From the NCBI RefSeq assembly GCF_001425085.1, contig NZ_LMDN01000001.1, forward strand, positions 1,080,550-1,144,549: 64,000 nucleotides of DNA, given 5' to 3'. Source of the stretch: Leifsonia sp. Root4 (GTDB lineage Bacteria > Actinomycetota > Actinomycetes > Actinomycetales > Microbacteriaceae). Position numbers and translations under genes: made by a program. The notes under the pieces are model-generated. The model was given only the letters and a program-made list of their open reading frames with translations, did no database searches and was not told the DNA's origin. Below are positions 17,278 through 26,205 of this stretch, one piece after another; within the stretch, counting starts at the first letter, position 1, and each line of letters starts with the position of its first letter.

Positions 17278-17850
17278 ATGGACAACTCCCCCATCACCGT
17301 CTCGATTGAGCGCACCGTCGACCCGGCGCGCATCACGGAGGCGACGGCCTGGATGCAGACCGGCATCAACCTGGCCACGAACTACCCCGGCTTCCTCGGA
17401 TCCGGCTGGGTGCGCTCCGGCTCCGACCGCACGCGCTGGCACATCCTCTACCGATTCGCGGATGCCGCCGCCCTCCTGCACTGGGAACAATCACCGGAGC
17501 GCGCCTGGTGGCTCGAGACCGGCAGCGGCTTCGTGCACGAGCAGAAGACCGAGCGTCGCACCGGAATCGAGGGCTGGTTCGATGAGCCGACGGCGATCAC
17601 CGTCGAGCACGCCGGTGCGGCCTCCGCGGTACCGCCCCGCTGGAAGCAGGCGATCACCATCTGGCTCGGGTTCTTCCCCCTCAACGTGGCCTTCGCCTAT
17701 CTCGTCGGCTGGCTGGCTCCCGGCTGGGACGGCCTGCCGACCGCGCTCCGCGTGCTCATCACGACGCTCTGCCTGACGCCGATCATGACCTATGTGATGC
17801 TGCCGACGGTGACACGGCTGCTGCGCCGCTGGCTGGCGCCCGCCCGCTAG
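17278..17850 (+). CDS. Membrane protein with antibiotic-biosynthesis-monooxygenase (ABM) domain
   Basis: Protein of 190 residues from ATG 17278 (an earlier ATG at 17254 is possible; neither has a good ribosome-binding site). Residues 1-100 form a dimeric alpha/beta-barrel ABM-like domain: ITVSIERTVDPARITEATAWM, a PGFLGSGWVRS strand and WHILYRFADAAALLHWEQS. The C-terminal half has two hydrophobic helices (ITIWLGFFPLNVAFAYLVGWLA and a second near the end). Such fusions are common in actinobacteria and have no firmly known substrate. It follows marR by 77 bases and may share its transcript. Confidence 0.75.
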   Translation: MDNSPITVSIERTVDPARITEATAWMQTGINLATNYPGFLGSGWVRSGSDRTRWHILYRFADAAALLHWEQSPERAWWLETGSGFVHEQKTERRTGIEGWFDEPTAITVEHAGAASAVPPRWKQAITIWLGFFPLNVAFAYLVGWLAPGWDGLPTALRVLITTLCLTPIMTYVMLPTVTRLLRRWLAPAR

Positions 17851-17859
17851 CTAGCCGCG

Positions 17860-17912
17860 AGTTGGCGCAATCGGCCCCATCAGCCCGCGGAAAGGGGCCG
17901 ATTGCGCCAACT
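17860..17912. repeat. Intergenic palindrome, family A copy 2
   Basis: A perfect 19-bp stem (AGTTGGCGCAATCGGCCCC at 17860-17878; partner 17894-17912) with a 15-base loop, nine bases after the ABM-domain gene. It can end that transcript. Copies 1 and 3 are at 14274 and 51768. Confidence 0.8.
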
Positions 17913-18022
17913 GGCGGGCGACGTCGCATGCTGACCGGGGGCAGCACGCTACCCCGGTAGGGGGCGGAACCCCTCCGGGGAGTGATGCGCCGGCCGGCCC
18001 CTCGTGTCAGAGTGGCAGCACG

Positions 18023-19345
18023 ATGATGGCACGAGAACGACGACAGCCGGCACCGCGGGCACCGCGAGCGCCGAGAACGCCGCGGATGCCGCGCACCCCC
18101 GAGCAAGAACGATTCCTGCTCTGGGTGGCCTCCTGTGCGCTCGCGATCGTGCTGTTCTGCATCGGCGTACCGCTCTCGGCCACGATCTACCAGCTCCCGG
18201 TGCTCGCCGCCTTCGCCGTCGGCATCCTGCAGAGCGGCAGCATCCCGCTGGCCATCATCGCGCCGCAGTGGTCGATCGCCAGCTGGGTCGCCGGCACGTC
18301 ACTGTTCATTGCGTTCGGCACAGTCGCCCCAGGCGCGCCGTGGCCCCTCGCCGTGCCCGGTCTGCTCACGTTCTGCGGCATGCTCGTGGTGCTCGGGCTG
18401 CTCCGCCCGATCGTGGTCGGCGTCGCCGCCTGGGCGATCGGCGCCGCGACTTCTCTGCAGATCCTGCTCTACGCGGGCGCCGGCGAGAGCAAGATCGCCA
18501 CGGTCGAAGGGATCGTGGCCAATGTGGTCACCACGACCGCGATCAGCGCCTTCGCCCTGCTGTTGGCCCGCCTGCTCGCCCAGAGCGTGCGGATGCGCGG
18601 CGAACTCGTCACCGAGCGCCGGCAAAGCGCTTCGGAGCAACAGCGCCGTGTGCTCGTCGAGGAACGCAACCGCATCGCGCGCGAACTTCACGATGTCGTG
18701 GCACACAGCATGTCGGTCATTCAGGTGCAGGCGTCCAGTGCCCCGTACCGACTGCCGCAGCTCGATGAAGCGACTCGCACAGAGTTCAGCGACATCGCCG
18801 CCTCCGCGCGGGCGGCGATGCAGGAGATGCGGCGGCTGTTGGGCGTATTGCGCAGCGAAGACTCGCACGGCGAGGAGATGCCGCAGCCGGGTGTCGCGCA
18901 AATCATCGACCTCGTGCCGTCGATCGAGCGCGCGGGCGTCGTGGTCACCGTCGACGTCGCGCCGGATCTGCCGGTCGACGGCCTCGCCAGCACCGCGGCC
19001 TACCGCATCGCGCAGGAGTCGCTCAGCAATGTCGTGCGGCACGCCCCCGGCGCAATCGCCTCGGTGCGCGCGGAACTGATCGACGGCGCCATCGTGCTCT
19101 GTGTCGAGAATGAGGCACCGCTGGAAGCAGGCGCCGTTCGGGCGGGCGACGGTGGTCGGCCCTCCACGGGCGGTCACGGCTTGATCGGCATGCGTGAACG
19201 GTGCAGCATGCTGGGTGGCGGGCTGCACGCTGGCCCGACCGCGGACGGCGGCTACCGGGTGCTCGCGACGCTGCCGATCTCGGCATCCGCCGACACCGGA
19301 ACCGATCTGCCGAACGACGACACGAAGGGCCGTATTCAGCCGTGA
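18023..19345 (+). CDS. NarL-type two-component sensor histidine kinase
   Basis: Membrane sensor of 440 residues. After a Pro/Arg-rich N-terminus there are about five to six hydrophobic segments (residues 32-185) with short loops, so the signal is probably sensed in the membrane. The HisKA_3 phosphoacceptor is EERNRIARELHDVVAHSMSV with His223. The ATPase domain shows YRIAQESLSNVVRHAPG (N box) and GGHGLIGMRERCSMLGG (G box). The stop overlaps the response-regulator start as GTGA, so the pair is translationally coupled. The next gene is an acyltransferase that may be the target. Confidence 0.92.
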   Translation: MMARERRQPAPRAPRAPRTPRMPRTPEQERFLLWVASCALAIVLFCIGVPLSATIYQLPVLAAFAVGILQSGSIPLAIIAPQWSIASWVAGTSLFIAFGTVAPGAPWPLAVPGLLTFCGMLVVLGLLRPIVVGVAAWAIGAATSLQILLYAGAGESKIATVEGIVANVVTTTAISAFALLLARLLAQSVRMRGELVTERRQSASEQQRRVLVEERNRIARELHDVVAHSMSVIQVQASSAPYRLPQLDEATRTEFSDIAASARAAMQEMRRLLGVLRSEDSHGEEMPQPGVAQIIDLVPSIERAGVVVTVDVAPDLPVDGLASTAAYRIAQESLSNVVRHAPGAIASVRAELIDGAIVLCVENEAPLEAGAVRAGDGGRPSTGGHGLIGMRERCSMLGGGLHAGPTADGGYRVLATLPISASADTGTDLPNDDTKGRIQP

Positions 19346-20037
19346 CAATCTCAGTGCTCGTCGTCGACGACCAGGCCATGGTGCGCGCCGGCTTCGCCGC
19401 CGTGCTCGGTGCCCAGCCCGACATCACCGTGCTCGGTCAGGCCGCGAATGGGCAGGAGGCGGTGGAGCTCGCCCATCAGCTGCGCCCCGACGTGATCGTG
19501 ATGGACGTGCGGATGCCGGTCATGAACGGTCTCGAGGCGACCCGCGCCCTGCAGAAGCCGCCCCGCAGCAGCGACTATGTTCCCCATGTGCTCATGCTGA
19601 CGACGTTCGACATTGACGATTACGTCTACGAGGCCCTGCGGGCCGGTGCGAGCGGCTTCCTGCTGAAGGACGCACTCCCCGAGGATCTCGTCGCCGCGGT
19701 GCGCATCGTTGCGGGCGGCGACGCCCTGCTTGCGCCGAGCGTGACCAGGCGGTTGATCGAAGACTTCGCCCGTTCCGGCCCGCCGCCGCGCACCGACACC
19801 GCTCTGCTCTCCGGGCTCACCGAGCGCGAGGTCGAGGTGCTGACGCTCGTTGGGCGCGGGCTCTCGAACACCGAGATTGCGGCGGCGCTGTTCATCGCCG
19901 AGCAGACCGTCAAGACCCACGTCAGCAAGGTGCTCGGCAAGCTGAGTCTGCGCGACCGGGTTCAGGCCGTCGTCTTCGCCTATGACGTCGCGCTGGTGCA
20001 GCCGGGCGGCGGCTCCCCCGCTGCTCCCGGCGCGTAG
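19342..20037 (+). CDS. NarL/FixJ-family response regulator
   Basis: Partner of the preceding kinase (231 aa from the GTG at 19342, which overlaps the kinase stop). The receiver domain has the acidic pair Asp9-Asp10, phosphoacceptor Asp55 in VIVMDVRMP and the conserved Lys in LLKDALPEDL. The C-terminal LuxR helix-turn-helix reads LTEREVEVLTLVGRGLSNTEIAAAL followed by EQTVKTHVSKVLGKL. An upstream in-frame ATG at 19201 lies within the kinase gene and is not a credible start. Confidence 0.94.
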   Translation: MTISVLVVDDQAMVRAGFAAVLGAQPDITVLGQAANGQEAVELAHQLRPDVIVMDVRMPVMNGLEATRALQKPPRSSDYVPHVLMLTTFDIDDYVYEALRAGASGFLLKDALPEDLVAAVRIVAGGDALLAPSVTRRLIEDFARSGPPPRTDTALLSGLTEREVEVLTLVGRGLSNTEIAAALFIAEQTVKTHVSKVLGKLSLRDRVQAVVFAYDVALVQPGGGSPAAPGA

Positions 20038-20161
20038 CCTGCCGCCAGACCCCTACCGCCGTACGGGCCACGAACGGCTCCCCGGGGTGATGTCCACGCA
20101 TTCACCGTCTCCTTAGCCTGCCGTCACGGGCGGAAGCGCCGCCCGGGCAAGGGGACCAACC

Positions 20162-21616
20162 GTGACGATCGCGCCAGAACGACTGAGCGGCTCGACACCG
20201 CAGCCGCGGAGCAGGGCCGCTCTGGCATCCGAGCACATCGCCGATGCCGCGCGAACCGGCCGAGACGTAGCCGGCCGTTCGGTGAGCGGCCGTGACGTGA
20301 GCATCGACGCGGTGCGGGCGATGCTGCTCGTGGCCGTCGTCGCCCTGCACGCGATGATGGTCGGCGTCAGCGTCGGCGCCGGCGGCCCCGTTCTGGCGAA
20401 CGCGCTCGAGCAGCAGGCCTGGTTCGCCCCGGTCAGCTGGATCGTGCAGGTCATGCCGCTCTTCTTCGTCATCGGCGGCTTCGCGAGCATCAGCCAGTGG
20501 CGGGGCCTGCGCGCCCGGGGCGTATCCCCCGCATCGTATGTGCGAGGCAGGATCGACCGCCTGGTGCGGCCGGCACTCGCGCTCGTCGTGGTCGTCGGCG
20601 GGGCCCTGCTCGCGCTTGCCGCGCTCGGCATGCCGGCCGAGCTCGTGGCGACGGCCGGATTCCGCATCGGTCAGCCGCTCTGGTTCCTCGGCGTCTACAT
20701 CCTCTGCTCCGCGCTCGTGCCGCTCATGGTTGCCGCACACGAACGCGCCAAGGTCGCCACGCCCGTGCTGCTGCTGGCCGCCGTCGTGGCCGTGGACGTC
20801 GCCCGCTTGAGCAGCGGCATCGGGGCCATCGGCTTCCTCAACTTGCTGTTCGTCTGGCTGCTCGTGCAGCAGCTCGGCTTCTGGCTCGCCGACGGCCACG
20901 TCGATGCGATCGCGCCTCGCGCCAGGGTCGGCGTCATCATCACCGCACTCGCCGCGCTGATCGCGCTCACCGCCGGCCCCTACCCGGCAGACATGTTCGT
21001 GAACCTCAACCCGCCGACGCTGTGCCTGGTGTTGCTCGGCGCCGCCCAGCTGATGCTGTTCTCGCTCCTCCGCGGCCGCATCTCCGCCCTGGCCGAGCGC
21101 CCGCGCGCGCGGCGCGCGATCGACGAACTCGGCAAGCGGGGCATGACGGTCTACATCTGGCATATGCCGGTGCTGATCATTCTGGCCGCGGCGCTGCTCA
21201 TTCTCAACGCGACGACCGGGCTCGCCCTGCCGGAGCCGCTCAGCGCCGAGTGGTGGAGCAGTCGAGCGCTGTGGCTGCTCATCGTCGGCCTCGCGGTGAC
21301 ACCGGTCGTCTCGCTGTTCGCCCGCTTCGAGCGCGGTCGGCGCCCGGTGTCCGGCGCCGCTCTACCGACCCCGCGCTCCGTCGCGCTCGACACGGTGCTC
21401 GGGGCCGGCGGCGTCGCCGTCGTGTTGATCGCCGGATTCGGACCGCTGCCGGCATCCGCGGCGCTGACGATGCTGCTCGTCGCACTGCTCGGCAGCGGCC
21501 GCGTCGGCGCGGCGCTCCGCCGGGCCGTCCCGTCCGTTCGGACGACGACAACCTCATCCACACGGATGACGGGTGCGCGACCTGCGGGCGATGCCGCAGC
21601 GGTGGCCGCTTCCTAG
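20162..21616 (+). CDS. Acyltransferase-3 family integral membrane protein
   Basis: Protein of 484 residues with about ten membrane segments. It starts with GTG after AAGGGGA. The signature of the family is present: SIDAVRAMLLVAVVALHAMMVG with the catalytic-type His in the first helix, followed by VMPLFFVIGGFASISQWRGLRARG and a conserved Arg-rich loop YVRGRIDRLVRP. GMTVYIWHMPVLII is the late conserved helix. Members O-acylate cell-surface polysaccharides, peptidoglycan or lipids. It lies 124 bases after the two-component system, and a shared CGGTAGGGG-type word precedes both, so it may be controlled by it. Confidence 0.85.
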   Translation: MTIAPERLSGSTPQPRSRAALASEHIADAARTGRDVAGRSVSGRDVSIDAVRAMLLVAVVALHAMMVGVSVGAGGPVLANALEQQAWFAPVSWIVQVMPLFFVIGGFASISQWRGLRARGVSPASYVRGRIDRLVRPALALVVVVGGALLALAALGMPAELVATAGFRIGQPLWFLGVYILCSALVPLMVAAHERAKVATPVLLLAAVVAVDVARLSSGIGAIGFLNLLFVWLLVQQLGFWLADGHVDAIAPRARVGVIITALAALIALTAGPYPADMFVNLNPPTLCLVLLGAAQLMLFSLLRGRISALAERPRARRAIDELGKRGMTVYIWHMPVLIILAAALLILNATTGLALPEPLSAEWWSSRALWLLIVGLAVTPVVSLFARFERGRRPVSGAALPTPRSVALDTVLGAGGVAVVLIAGFGPLPASAALTMLLVALLGSGRVGAALRRAVPSVRTTTTSSTRMTGARPAGDAAAVAAS

Positions 21617-21661
21617 CCTGAGAATGCCCCGATTTCCCTCCTCGTCCTCTGACTCGAATCG

Positions 21662-22315
21662 ATGTCACCCATGGAATTGCTCACAGACTTCTTGATCGCG
21701 GCGGTGAACTCGCCGTGGGTCTACGTCGTGGTCTTCGCGATCGTCGTGATCGACGGTTTCTTCCCGCCGGTGCCCAGCGAGAGCATCGTGGTCGTCGCCG
21801 CCGCGGTCGGCGTGAGCACCGGCGCCCCGAATCCGATCGCCATCGTGATCCTCGCGGCCATCGGAGCGGCGGCCGGCGACAACATCGCCTATTGGCTCGG
21901 CCGCACCGTCGGCACGACGCGGTTCAGGTGGATGCGGCATGCCCGCGCCGTTGCCGCCCTCGACTGGGCCGCCCGTGGACTCAGCCGCAGTGCCGCCAGC
22001 ATGCTCCTCGTCGCCCGCTACATTCCGGTCGGTCGCATCGCGGTGAACATGACGGCGGGCGCGACCGGCTTCTCGCACCGGCGATTCTGGCCGCTGACCG
22101 TGCTGGCCGGGGCATGCTGGGCGGTCTACTCCGTGCTGATCGGGGTGCTCGCCGGGCACTGGGTGAAGGACCAGCCACTGCTCGGAGCCGCCATCGGCGT
22201 CGTGATCGCCCTCGTCCTCGGCCTGGTCATCGACCGAGTGAGCACGGCTGTCGCCCGCAGGCGGGAAGCGGCCTCCGAGCAGTACGCTGCATCGTGTGAA
22301 CAACCCGTCGCCTGA
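21662..22315 (+). CDS. DedA-family membrane protein
   Basis: Protein of 217 residues with four to five membrane helices and the VTT/SNARE-associated domain. Typical motifs are IDGFFPPVPSESIVVVAAAVG near residue 30, AAAGDNIAYWLGRTVG near 75 and ARYIPVGRIAVNMTAGATGFSHRRF near 120. DedA proteins act in membrane homeostasis, and recent work assigns undecaprenyl-phosphate or lipid flipping to some. The 3' end overlaps the chorismate mutase gene by 20 bases. Two ATG codons (21662 and 21671) could start it; neither shows a clear ribosome-binding site. Confidence 0.9.
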   Translation: MSPMELLTDFLIAAVNSPWVYVVVFAIVVIDGFFPPVPSESIVVVAAAVGVSTGAPNPIAIVILAAIGAAAGDNIAYWLGRTVGTTRFRWMRHARAVAALDWAARGLSRSAASMLLVARYIPVGRIAVNMTAGATGFSHRRFWPLTVLAGACWAVYSVLIGVLAGHWVKDQPLLGAAIGVVIALVLGLVIDRVSTAVARRREAASEQYAASCEQPVA

Positions 22316-22592
22316 TCTCTCCGACATCCGTTCGGCCATCGATGCGCTCGACCGCGAGATCATCGCGCTGATCGCGGCGCGGCAGCGTTTCGTCGAGGGC
22401 GCCGGGATCGCCAAGGCGGGGCAGGGCAGCGACGCCGTGCGCGCGCCGGCCAGGGTCGAGACCGTGATCGCACGGGTGCGCGAGGAGGCCATTGCCGCCG
22501 GGGCATCGCCGGCGGTGGTCGAGGCCGCATACCGCGCCATGATCACCGCATTCGTCGAACTCGAACTCGAGGTGCACGCCGGCGAGAGATAG
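22296..22592 (+). CDS. Chorismate mutase, AroQ type
   Basis: Small all-helical enzyme of 98 residues, started by GTG inside the end of the dedA gene. IRSAIDALDREIIALIAARQRFVEGAGIAK gives the first long helix with the Arg and Lys residues that hold chorismate; the second and third helices follow (VETVIARVREEAIAAG and AYRAMITAFVELELE). It would convert chorismate to prephenate in phenylalanine and tyrosine synthesis. The sequence resembles the PchB-like subgroup, so isochorismate-pyruvate lyase side activity cannot be excluded. No siderophore genes are nearby. Confidence 0.85.
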   Translation: MNNPSPDLSDIRSAIDALDREIIALIAARQRFVEGAGIAKAGQGSDAVRAPARVETVIARVREEAIAAGASPAVVEAAYRAMITAFVELELEVHAGER

Positions 22593-22600
22593 CCGCCCAG

Positions 22601-22620
22601 CCGTCTGGCATGCCAGACGG
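22601..22620. promoter_or_regulatory. Perfect palindrome upstream of hutH (candidate Hut operator)
   Basis: A perfect 20-base palindrome containing GTCTGGCATGCCAGAC (22603-22618) lies 53 bases upstream of the hutH start. The same GTCTG-N6-CAGAC pattern precedes hutU (27068-27083) and the distant hutG (51724-51739). Confidence 0.7.
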
Positions 22621-22672
22621 CAAGCGCGCGGCGTGGATTGCCGAACGCCGCCGCGTGCTGTGCACTGGAATC

Positions 22673-24247
22673 ATGAGCATTTCAGCGCCACCCGCGACAG
22701 TCGGCACGACCACCACCTCAGTCACCGTCGGCCAGGGGCCGCTCAGCATCGCGGAGGTCGTGGCGGTCGCCCGCCATGACGCGCGCGTCGTGCTCGACCC
22801 GGCCGCGCTGGACGCCGTCGCCGCCAGCCGCACCATCATCGACGGCCTCGCCGCCGACCCGGCCGCGCACTACGGAATCTCCACGGGCTTCGGTGCACTC
22901 GCCACCACCTACATCGAGTCGGACCGCCGGGCCCAGCTGCAGGCCAGCCTCGTTCGCTCCCACGCCGCAGGCTCCGGAGCCGAGGTCGAGCGCGAGGTCG
23001 TGCGCTCCCTCATGCTGCTGCGCCTCAGCACGCTGATGACCGGCCGAACCGGCGTGCGCCGCGCGACCGCAGAGACGTACGCCGCCATCCTCAACGCCGG
23101 CATCACCCCGGTCGTGCGCGAGTACGGGTCGCTCGGCTGCTCCGGCGACCTCGCCCCGCTGGCGCACTGCGCGCTGGTGGCAATGGGCGAAGGCGAGGTG
23201 CGGGTTTCCGGCGAACTGATGCCGGCGGCGTCCGCGCTGGCCGCGGCCGGCATCACCCCGCTGCAGCTGGGCGAGAAGGAGGGCCTCGCCCTCATCAACG
23301 GCACCGACGGCATGCTCGGCATGCTCTCGCTCGCCATCCACGACCTCACCGCCCTGCTGCAGACCGCCGACATCGCCGCATCGATGAGCGTCGAGGGCCT
23401 GATGGGCACGGATGCCGTCTTCGCCGCCGATCTGCACAAGCTCCGCCCGCAGGCCGGGCAGGCCCTGGCCGCCGCGAACTTCCGCGCGATCCTCGCCGGC
23501 TCGCCCATCGTGGCCAGCCACGCCGGGCCGGAGGACCAGCGCGTGCAGGACGCCTACTCGCTGCGCTGCGCCCCGATCGTGCACGGTGCCGCCCGCGACA
23601 CCGTCGCCCACGCCACGACCGTCGCGCTCGCCGAGCTGGCCAGCGCCGTCGACAACCCGGTTCTCACCCTCGACGGTCGGGTCGAGTCCAACGGCAACTT
23701 CCACGGCGCTCCGGTCGGTTACGTGCTCGACTTCCTCGCCATCGCGGCGGCGGATGTCGCGAGCATGAGTGAGCGCCGCACGGACCGCTTCCTCGACCGC
23801 TCGCGCAACCAGGGCCTGCCGCCGTTCCTGGCACACGAGGTCGGCGTCGACTCCGGGCTGATGATCGCCCAGTACACCGCCGCGGGAATCGTGAGCGAGA
23901 TGAAGCGGCTGGCGGCTCCGGCATCCGTCGACTCGATCCCGAGCTCGGCCATGCAGGAGGACCACGTGTCGATGGGTTGGGCCGCGGCCAGGAAACTGCG
24001 TCGCTCCATCGACGGGCTGAGCCGGGTGCTGGCGATCGAGCTGCTCACGGCGGCACGCGGGCTCGCCCTGCGCGCACCGCTGCAGCCGGGCGCCGCGACG
24101 GGCGCCGTGATGCGGATCGTGAACGAGGCATCGGGCGGCCCTGGCCAGGACCGCTACCTCTCCCCCGAGATCGAGGCCGTCGTCGAGTTGGTACAGGGCG
24201 GTCGCGTGTTGGCCGCGGCGAGCGCCGAAACGGGCCAGCTGGCCTGA
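22673..24247 (+). CDS. hutH: Histidine ammonia-lyase HutH
   Basis: Enzyme of 524 residues that deaminates L-histidine to urocanate, the first step of histidine degradation. HYGISTGFG (Tyr67) and YGSLGCSGDLAPLAH are characteristic; the autocatalytic MIO group would form from Cys156-Ser157-Gly158 rather than the usual Ala-Ser-Gly, a variant I recall from other actinobacterial HutH proteins. The C-terminal SIPSSAMQEDHVSMGW is the second signature. ATG 22673 is chosen over an upstream ATG at 22610 because the latter lies in the palindromic operator region. It is apart from hutU and hutI, separated by a peptidase and the IclR gene. Confidence 0.95.
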   Translation: MSISAPPATVGTTTTSVTVGQGPLSIAEVVAVARHDARVVLDPAALDAVAASRTIIDGLAADPAAHYGISTGFGALATTYIESDRRAQLQASLVRSHAAGSGAEVEREVVRSLMLLRLSTLMTGRTGVRRATAETYAAILNAGITPVVREYGSLGCSGDLAPLAHCALVAMGEGEVRVSGELMPAASALAAAGITPLQLGEKEGLALINGTDGMLGMLSLAIHDLTALLQTADIAASMSVEGLMGTDAVFAADLHKLRPQAGQALAAANFRAILAGSPIVASHAGPEDQRVQDAYSLRCAPIVHGAARDTVAHATTVALAELASAVDNPVLTLDGRVESNGNFHGAPVGYVLDFLAIAAADVASMSERRTDRFLDRSRNQGLPPFLAHEVGVDSGLMIAQYTAAGIVSEMKRLAAPASVDSIPSSAMQEDHVSMGWAAARKLRRSIDGLSRVLAIELLTAARGLALRAPLQPGAATGAVMRIVNEASGGPGQDRYLSPEIEAVVELVQGGRVLAAASAETGQLA

Positions 24248-24385
24248 TTTCGCGGCGCGTCCGCGCGCCAGTGCCCTGTGGGATTCCCCGCGCAAAGCAT
24301 TGTGCGCGCCCGGGCAGAGTGACAGACTGGCGGGGCTGACCCACTGGCCGGCTATCCATAACCCGAATGTGGATGGTTACTCGTC

Positions 24386-26095
24386 ATGACCCTGCGATTC
24401 TCGAACGACCCTGGATTGGATCGGCGCCGCCCCCTGCGGTGGCACCGACCCCCTCTGGCGCTCTCCATCGCGGTCACGGCCACTCTCGCCTTCGCCGGCA
24501 TCCCCTCTGCGGCCACCGCCGGCGATGCCACCACGGATGCCGCGCCCACCGCGGATTCGACGCCGGGCCCTGTCGCGCCCGAGCTGCTCGAGCCCGAGCT
24601 GCTCGGACCCACCGAGGAATCGACCGACGCTACCCCCGAGACGACTCCCGACGCGACGACGCCGGTGGATGGGGTGGGGGCTACGCCAACGCCGACGCCG
24701 GAACCGGTGCCGCCACTCGAGCCCACGACCACGCCGACGCCAACTCCAACACCAACACCAACACCGACGCCGACGCCCTCACCGACACCGGTCCCCTCGT
24801 CGACCCCGACACCGTCGCCGGAACCGACGCCGGAACCGACGCCGAGTCACACGCTGACGCCCATACCCACGCCGACACCGACTGCCACCCCCACACCCAC
24901 CCCCACACCCACCCCGACCGCTACGCCCACGCCGACGGCGACACCCACCCCGACAGCGACGCCGACGCCCAGCGCGAGCCCCACGCCCGCACCACCAACG
25001 GTCACGCCCGCCGCGCCTCAGCCGAGCGGCCCGCGCACCACCGGAGTGCCCCCACGGTTGACGGTGCGCACCTTCGACTACTCCTCGCTCTCCGCCGCCC
25101 GCCTGGAAGCGACCGGCCGGAGTGCAGCCCTGTCGAAGGCCGCGGCATCACTGCGTGACAGCAGAGCGGCCCTCCGCACGGCGGAAGACCGCTACACCTT
25201 CGTGAAGACGCAGTACGACGACGAGATGCTGACGGCATCCGCCCTGGCCGACGTCGCGACCGCGGCGGACGTCCAGGCGGCGGCATCCACACGGCTGCTC
25301 GTGCAGGCGATGCGACCGAGCGGTTCACCGAGCCAGGGGGTGAGCCCGATCGACGTCTTCTTCGGCGAAGGCTCCGACGGAGCATTCCTCGACGAACTCT
25401 CCACCGTTGACCGCCTGAACAACCTCAACTCCGATCTCGACACCCTCGCCGATCGCGCCGACCGCGACAACCTCCGGGCCGATGCCGCCCGCATCCATGC
25501 CGAGCAGGCGTTGGCGGCCGCGACGGATCTGCCCCTCGACGAGTCGCGGGCGGAACTCGACGCGGCCCAGCAGGCCGTGAGTGCGGCATCCGCTGTGCTC
25601 GATTCGCTTCGAGTGGCCGGCGCCGCAGCAACGTCGATCGTGGCACTTCCCCTGGTGCCGACGGATGACGGCCGCCTCGGCGATCAGGCCTGGACGGCAC
25701 CGGGAACCGGACCGATCACCGACGGATTCGGACTGCGCCCCGACCGGCCTGCCGGGGCAGGGCCCTTCCACTACGCCCTCGACGTCGGCACCGGCTGCAA
25801 TGCCTGGATCGTGGCGGCTGCAGCCGGAACGGTCAGCGCGAGTGGGCCGTACGGCGGCCTCGGCAACCGCGTCGTCATCGACCACGGTGCCGGAATCACC
25901 ACGACATACGCCCACATCGCCGACGGCGGTTTGGCCGTGACGCCCGGTCAGGTGGTCGCGGCCGGCGAGGCGATCGCCCTCTCCGGCAGCACGGGCGTTT
26001 CCACCGGATGCCACCTGCACTTCGAGGTCGCACTCGACGGCGTGCGCACCGACCCGCTGCCGTTCCTCGCGGCCCGCGGCGTCGCCATCGGCTGA
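24386..26095 (+). CDS. Secreted M23 (LytM-type) peptidase with Thr-Pro-rich stalk
   Basis: Protein of 569 residues. A signal peptide covers about residues 22-45 ([22 protein letters not shown]). Residues about 95-215 are a long (TP)n/(PT)n stalk coded by ACGCCG/ACCCCG repeats (24690-24990). Residues 230-420 are helical with coiled-coil character, as in NlpC/EnvC-like hydrolases. The C-terminal LytM domain has His462 and Asp466 (HYALD), a TTYAH motif and HLHFE with His543/His545, so the zinc site is complete. It would cut peptidoglycan cross-bridges outside the membrane. It lies between hutH and the IclR gene without obvious functional link. Confidence 0.9.
   Translation: MTLRFSNDPGLDRRRPLRWHRPPLALSIAVTATLAFAGIPSAATAGDATTDAAPTADSTPGPVAPELLEPELLGPTEESTDATPETTPDATTPVDGVGATPTPTPEPVPPLEPTTTPTPTPTPTPTPTPTPSPTPVPSSTPTPSPEPTPEPTPSHTLTPIPTPTPTATPTPTPTPTPTATPTPTATPTPTATPTPSASPTPAPPTVTPAAPQPSGPRTTGVPPRLTVRTFDYSSLSAARLEATGRSAALSKAAASLRDSRAALRTAEDRYTFVKTQYDDEMLTASALADVATAADVQAAASTRLLVQAMRPSGSPSQGVSPIDVFFGEGSDGAFLDELSTVDRLNNLNSDLDTLADRADRDNLRADAARIHAEQALAAATDLPLDESRAELDAAQQAVSAASAVLDSLRVAGAAATSIVALPLVPTDDGRLGDQAWTAPGTGPITDGFGLRPDRPAGAGPFHYALDVGTGCNAWIVAAAAGTVSASGPYGGLGNRVVIDHGAGITTTYAHIADGGLAVTPGQVVAAGEAIALSGSTGVSTGCHLHFEVALDGVRTDPLPFLAARGVAIG
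24690..24995. repeat. Low-complexity Thr-Pro codon repeat within the M23 gene
   Basis: Irregular tandem copies of ACGCCG, ACACCA and ACCCCC encode a Thr-Pro stalk. Such tracts vary in length between strains by slippage. Other frames here read His/Asp/Ala- or Arg-rich and are not genes. Confidence 0.8.
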
Positions 26096-26124
26096 CCCCA
26101 CCCCGCCGCCCCCCGCGTCCGGTT

Positions 26125-26189
26125 CCATTGAGAGCGGTCATATGGCCGCTTCAGCGCCCGGAAAGCGGCCATTTGACCGCTCTCAGTGG
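26125..26189. repeat. Long intergenic palindrome, family B (bidirectional terminator position)
   Basis: Two 27-base arms (26125-26151 and 26163-26189) match with two mismatches around an 11-base loop; the core words are GAGAGCGGTCATATGGCC and GGCCATTTGACCGCTCTC. It lies between the convergent M23 and IclR genes. The layout (long stem, loop of about 11, AAG at the loop edge) resembles family A though the sequence differs. Confidence 0.8.
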
Positions 26190-26205
26190 ACGTTGCCGGG
26201 CGCGG

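Noticed and set aside
22718-24295. Minus-strand frame of over 500 codons opposite hutH
   Set aside because: Composition is Arg/Gly/Asp/His-biased and lacks a start signal; hutH on the plus strand is unmistakable.
24720-24990. Repetitive block considered as a CRISPR array
   Set aside because: The units are 6-12 base codon repeats without regular spacers and are translated as a Thr-Pro stalk; no cas genes are present.
24367-25158. His/Asp/Ala/Thr-rich frame that looks like a metal-binding repeat protein
   Set aside because: Frame-shifted reading of the Thr-Pro codon repeat within the M23 peptidase gene.
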